Shown piece by piece: positions 6,945 through 8,531 of a DNA stretch of 8,531 nucleotides. Made by a program: the position numbers and the translations under genes. The stretch is taken from positions 1-8,531 of the forward strand of contig DKNL01000258.1 of the NCBI GenBank assembly GCA_002474325.1, given 5' to 3'. Numbering within the stretch: the first letter of the stretch is position 1; each line of letters begins with the position of its first letter. The notes beneath the pieces were generated by a model, which was given only the letters and a program-made list of their open reading frames with translations, was not told the origin of the DNA and searched no databases. Source of the stretch: Opitutales bacterium UBA7389. GTDB taxonomy: Bacteria > Verrucomicrobiota > Verrucomicrobiia > Opitutales > Opitutaceae.

Positions 6945-7310
6945 ATGAACTGAATGAAAGCGTGCACTATCGCCCAGGGCAAACGTTAAACGCCAACTAC
7001 AAACAGACTAGCCCTATGGACTCTTTCCAAACCAAAAACCTCAATCCGTTAGTCTAGGGGAAAAGAAACCCACGTGTCCCACCTTTGTGCCGTACGCCAA
7101 AAGGGCCCTTGGTCCTTGGTATGTTCAAGTGGGCGACATCAAAGCGAATTTTGCGGTCCGGTTTACGGCTGAGCATCCTCCACTCATCATGTCTCCCGTG
7201 AAATTAAGGTAGGAAAAGAGCATTTCGTCAGCGCCTCGAACACGGCAGGACACGTGAGAAATTTATCCTAGACGAACTGGCCAAGGGGTCAATAGGAATG
7301 TAACTACACT
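6945..7310. other. 366-bp intergenic region with no secure gene
   Basis: This is the only gap over 300 bp. It lies between two minus-strand units: downstream of the zinc-ribbon membrane protein stop and upstream of the small membrane protein start. No reading frame looks like a convincing gene. The part nearest 6945 (to about 7040) should hold the promoter for the membrane protein/polymerase pair, but no good -35/-10 match was found. The part from 7048 to 7277 is bounded by an imperfect inverted repeat (separate entry). It also contains a 10-bp palindrome AAGGGCCCTT (7101-7110) and a tandem CCTTGGT duplication (7107-7120). No tRNA, and no stem followed by a T-tract for the upstream operon, was seen. 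Confidence 0.7.
7048..7277. repeat. Imperfect terminal inverted repeat pair bounding ~220 bp (MITE-like or structured element)
   Basis: Two colinear blocks on the left are repeated in inverted order on the right. GTCTAGG at 7052-7058 pairs with CCTAGAC at 7267-7273, and CACGTGTCC at 7071-7079 pairs with GGACACGTG at 7248-7256. The blocks are 12 bases apart on the left and 10 on the right. A GTT at 7048-7050 and an AAC at 7275-7277 extend the match beyond one mismatch. Arms of about 28-32 bp enclosing about 170 bp, with no transposase gene, resemble a miniature inverted-repeat element. A long-stem RNA is an alternative. No target-site duplication is obvious at the ends considered. CACGTG is itself palindromic, which weakens part of the match. 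Copy number in the genome is unknown. Confidence 0.4.
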
Positions 7311-7832
7311 CTACTTTTCCCTCTTTTTTGACGCCAAATACAGAAACAAAAAACCCCGATATAACTGCAACGATATCAAAAAGTTAAAGACAGCCAGTTG
7401 ACTGGCGAAAAGCCGAGGCCAATCAATCAGGGAAGCGCCTAGCCAAAGAACAACGATTCCAAAAAGGGGTCCTAGCAAGTCGGCTAGCCGTTTTGGCTGA
7501 GCGAAGAGCCAGACAACTATAGTCACAAGCAGCCAAGTAAATCCCGCAACCAGGGAAACCATAGCGAATCTCTCTGACATGAGCTCATTCTCTTGGGCTC
7601 GTTTAGCCCAAGCCATGAACCAGAATAGAAACTGATTAAATAGAATGAAAGCTGTACCAAGAGCAGCGGATAGCTCCCAGGTTGCAGGCAGCGCGGAAGT
7701 GCCAAATGGAATTCGGGCTGCCACCGCGCATGAAATCGAACATAGCCCGGTCTTTGAGCCGGTTTGTCTTCTGCAAATCGAGCAACGCTCCAAAGCCATC
7801 TTTCCAGGACTGGCATTCGAAGCCGTTTTCAT
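7311..7832 (-). CDS. Zinc-ribbon plus four-helix membrane protein, unknown function
   Basis: The 173-residue protein begins with a four-cysteine motif, C17-x2-C20-x10-C31-x3-C35 ('CSICRRQTG...LCSISC'), typical of a small metal-binding (probably zinc) ribbon. Four hydrophobic helices follow at about residues 54-76, 88-110, 119-136 and 145-167, and a basic tail (KKREK) ends the protein. The ribbon is probably cytoplasmic. The ATG at 7832 overlaps the DUF2017 TGA as ATGA, so it is the third gene of the clpS operon and likely translationally coupled. M12 is a possible alternative start that keeps all four cysteines. I do not recognise the family. The location suggests a membrane-linked partner or quality-control role with ClpS, but that is only guilt by association. 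Confidence 0.8.
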   Translation of the reverse strand: MKTASNASPGKMALERCSICRRQTGSKTGLCSISCAVAARIPFGTSALPATWELSAALGTAFILFNQFLFWFMAWAKRAQENELMSERFAMVSLVAGFTWLLVTIVVWLFAQPKRLADLLGPLFGIVVLWLGASLIDWPRLFASQLAVFNFLISLQLYRGFLFLYLASKKREK

Positions 7833-8278
7833 GGATCCAACTGAGATATGATCAACTCCTGTAAACTGGCCAGCAATATATAGACGCCGTATCCAATCTC
7901 TTCCTCAGCGGTAATCTTCCCAACTTCCACTTCCCCAATCTCAAGGTGCTCGTCCTCAAATCGAGAAAGCGTCGATTCCCTCAAGACCAGTCTCAATGCC
8001 GTGCATCCCCTCAAAATAAGATCCACATCCTCTTCATTGACAGTAGCTCTCCCCGTATCCAAAAGCTCATTATTGAATAATTCATTGAGAGCAGTGATAT
8101 CCTTTTTCTGCGATTCGAGCAGATCCTCTAACCAAACTTCCGACATTACTTGATCACTTGCAGGAGGTTCGTTGTCAGCAACAAGATCATCCTTTAATGA
8201 GTCTACCAGGGAGCGGAAATGGAAGACCAATGGGCGAACCGCTTCAGGGTCCAGTCTGAACTCAAGCTGACGACTCAT
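7829..8278 (-). CDS. DUF2017 family protein, ClpS-associated
   Basis: This 149-residue acidic protein has no membrane segment. Its C-terminal half resembles DUF2017 of actinobacteria: a helix 'NEEDVDLILRGCTALRLVLRESTL' (about residues 81-104, with the 'LRLVL' core), then a variable acidic stretch, then a terminal helix 'EIGYGVYILLASLQELIISQL' (about 127-147). In actinobacteria a DUF2017 gene commonly follows clpS (for example Rv1331-Rv1332 in Mycobacterium), and the same order is seen here. The start is supported by GGAG 4 bases upstream (8283-8286). It overlaps the clpS 3' end by 17 bp and its own TGA overlaps the next ATG, so the three genes form one coupled unit. Biochemical function is unknown for the family; a role with ClpS or the Clp protease is inferred from position. 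Family assignment is from pattern recall, not a profile search. Confidence 0.72.
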   Translation of the reverse strand: MSRQLEFRLDPEAVRPLVFHFRSLVDSLKDDLVADNEPPASDQVMSEVWLEDLLESQKKDITALNELFNNELLDTGRATVNEEDVDLILRGCTALRLVLRESTLSRFEDEHLEIGEVEVGKITAEEEIGYGVYILLASLQELIISQLDP

Positions 8279-8531
8279 TCTTCTCCAGAATGACTGTCAG
8301 GTGCCACTCCTGCAATTGATACTGGTAAGCTTCCGCTTTTTCTCGATCGCCCGCCCAAACAACTGACCGGCCCAACTCATGAACTTCCATCATGTGTTGC
8401 TCAGCCTCGCTTTGCTCCATTCCCAGCACCCGTTTGAAAACCATTGTTACGTAGGACATCAGATTAACGGGGTCATTCAGGACTACCACATCCCATATAC
8501 CTGAAAGGACCGTTTCGCTTTCAACGACCGT
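8262..8531 (-). CDS. clpS: ATP-dependent Clp protease adaptor ClpS (5' end outside window)
   Basis: The frame runs open from the right edge to a TGA at 8262-8264, giving 89 visible codons; the GTG at 8489 is an internal valine, not the start. The conserved core begins 'WDVVVLNDPVNLMSYVTMVF' and continues with the 'MMEVHELGRSVVWAG' helix containing the conserved His, a 'REKAEAY' segment and the final strand 'WHLTVILE'. ClpS delivers N-degron substrates to the ClpAP or ClpCP protease by binding destabilising N-terminal residues in the pocket formed by the N-D loop, the gatekeeper Met and the His. Here the loop is N-D-P-V-N-L-M rather than the E. coli N-D-D-Y-T-P-M; the same NDP form is known in actinobacteria. 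DUF2017 begins inside its last 17 bp. Confidence 0.93.
   Translation of the reverse strand, partial: TVVESETVLSGIWDVVVLNDPVNLMSYVTMVFKRVLGMEQSEAEQHMMEVHELGRSVVWAGDREKAEAYQYQLQEWHLTVILEKNESSA
8283..8286 (-). promoter_or_regulatory. Shine-Dalgarno GGAG for the DUF2017 gene
   Basis: GGAG on the minus strand lies inside the clpS coding end, 4 bases before the DUF2017 ATG at 8278. It is the clearest ribosome-binding site in the window; most other starts have none or are coupled by overlap. It supports this ATG over later ones and suggests DUF2017 can be initiated independently of clpS termination. Confidence 0.6.

Noticed and set aside
6945..7020. Sigma-70 promoter for the membrane protein gene
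   Set aside because: The best candidates (TTGGCG or TTGTAG with GATAGT) have wrong spacing (19 and 25 bp) and poor -10 matches.
7020..7280. tRNA or known riboswitch in the 366-bp gap
   Set aside because: No T-loop consensus, acceptor stem pairing or recognisable riboswitch core was found; the inverted repeats are too far apart for a tRNA.

Overview
The window reads like a chromosomal housekeeping region of a free-living Gram-negative bacterium with moderate GC, most likely from the Verrucomicrobiota (Opitutae-like). That assignment is an inference. It rests on a ClpS of the 'NDPVNLMSYV' type paired with a DUF2017 protein, a non-Pol-II-sized family B DNA polymerase, a QueG-AroK pair and generally weak Shine-Dalgarno sequences. 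No rRNA, tRNA, CRISPR array, phage gene or transposase was found.

Layout from left to right: the C-terminal part of a GT4 glycosyltransferase (+, cut by the window edge); a YbgC-like hotdog acyl-CoA thioesterase (+); then convergently, on the minus strand, epoxyqueuosine reductase queG, translationally coupled (ATGA) behind shikimate kinase aroK. A 95-bp divergent intergenic region carries a perfect 11-bp inverted repeat. It separates aroK from a plus-strand gene for a 547-residue two-domain protein: an N-terminal FAD oxidoreductase resembling MnmC(o) and a C-terminal methyltransferase resembling MnmM/YtqB. That gene converges, with only 7 bp between stops, on a minus-strand family B DNA polymerase gene. 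The polymerase start overlaps the stop of a small four-helix membrane protein gene (TAATG). A 366-bp gap follows, containing an imperfect terminal-inverted-repeat structure of about 220 bp. The right end is a tightly coupled minus-strand operon: clpS (5' end outside the window), a DUF2017 protein, and a zinc-ribbon plus four-helix membrane protein.

Two themes stand out. First, queG and the MnmC(o)-MnmM-like fusion both act on the tRNA wobble base (position 34). They would serve queuosine at G34 and the (c)mnm5(s2)U pathway at U34, and they lie on either side of aroK's divergent promoter region. The fusion looks like a bifunctional MnmC built with a different methyltransferase from the one in E. 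coli, and is the most interesting item here. Second, clpS, DUF2017 and a membrane protein form one coupled unit, which suggests an N-degron proteolysis module with two uncharacterised partners. The inverted-repeat element at about 7048-7277 is unexplained by any gene and may be a small non-autonomous element or a structured RNA.
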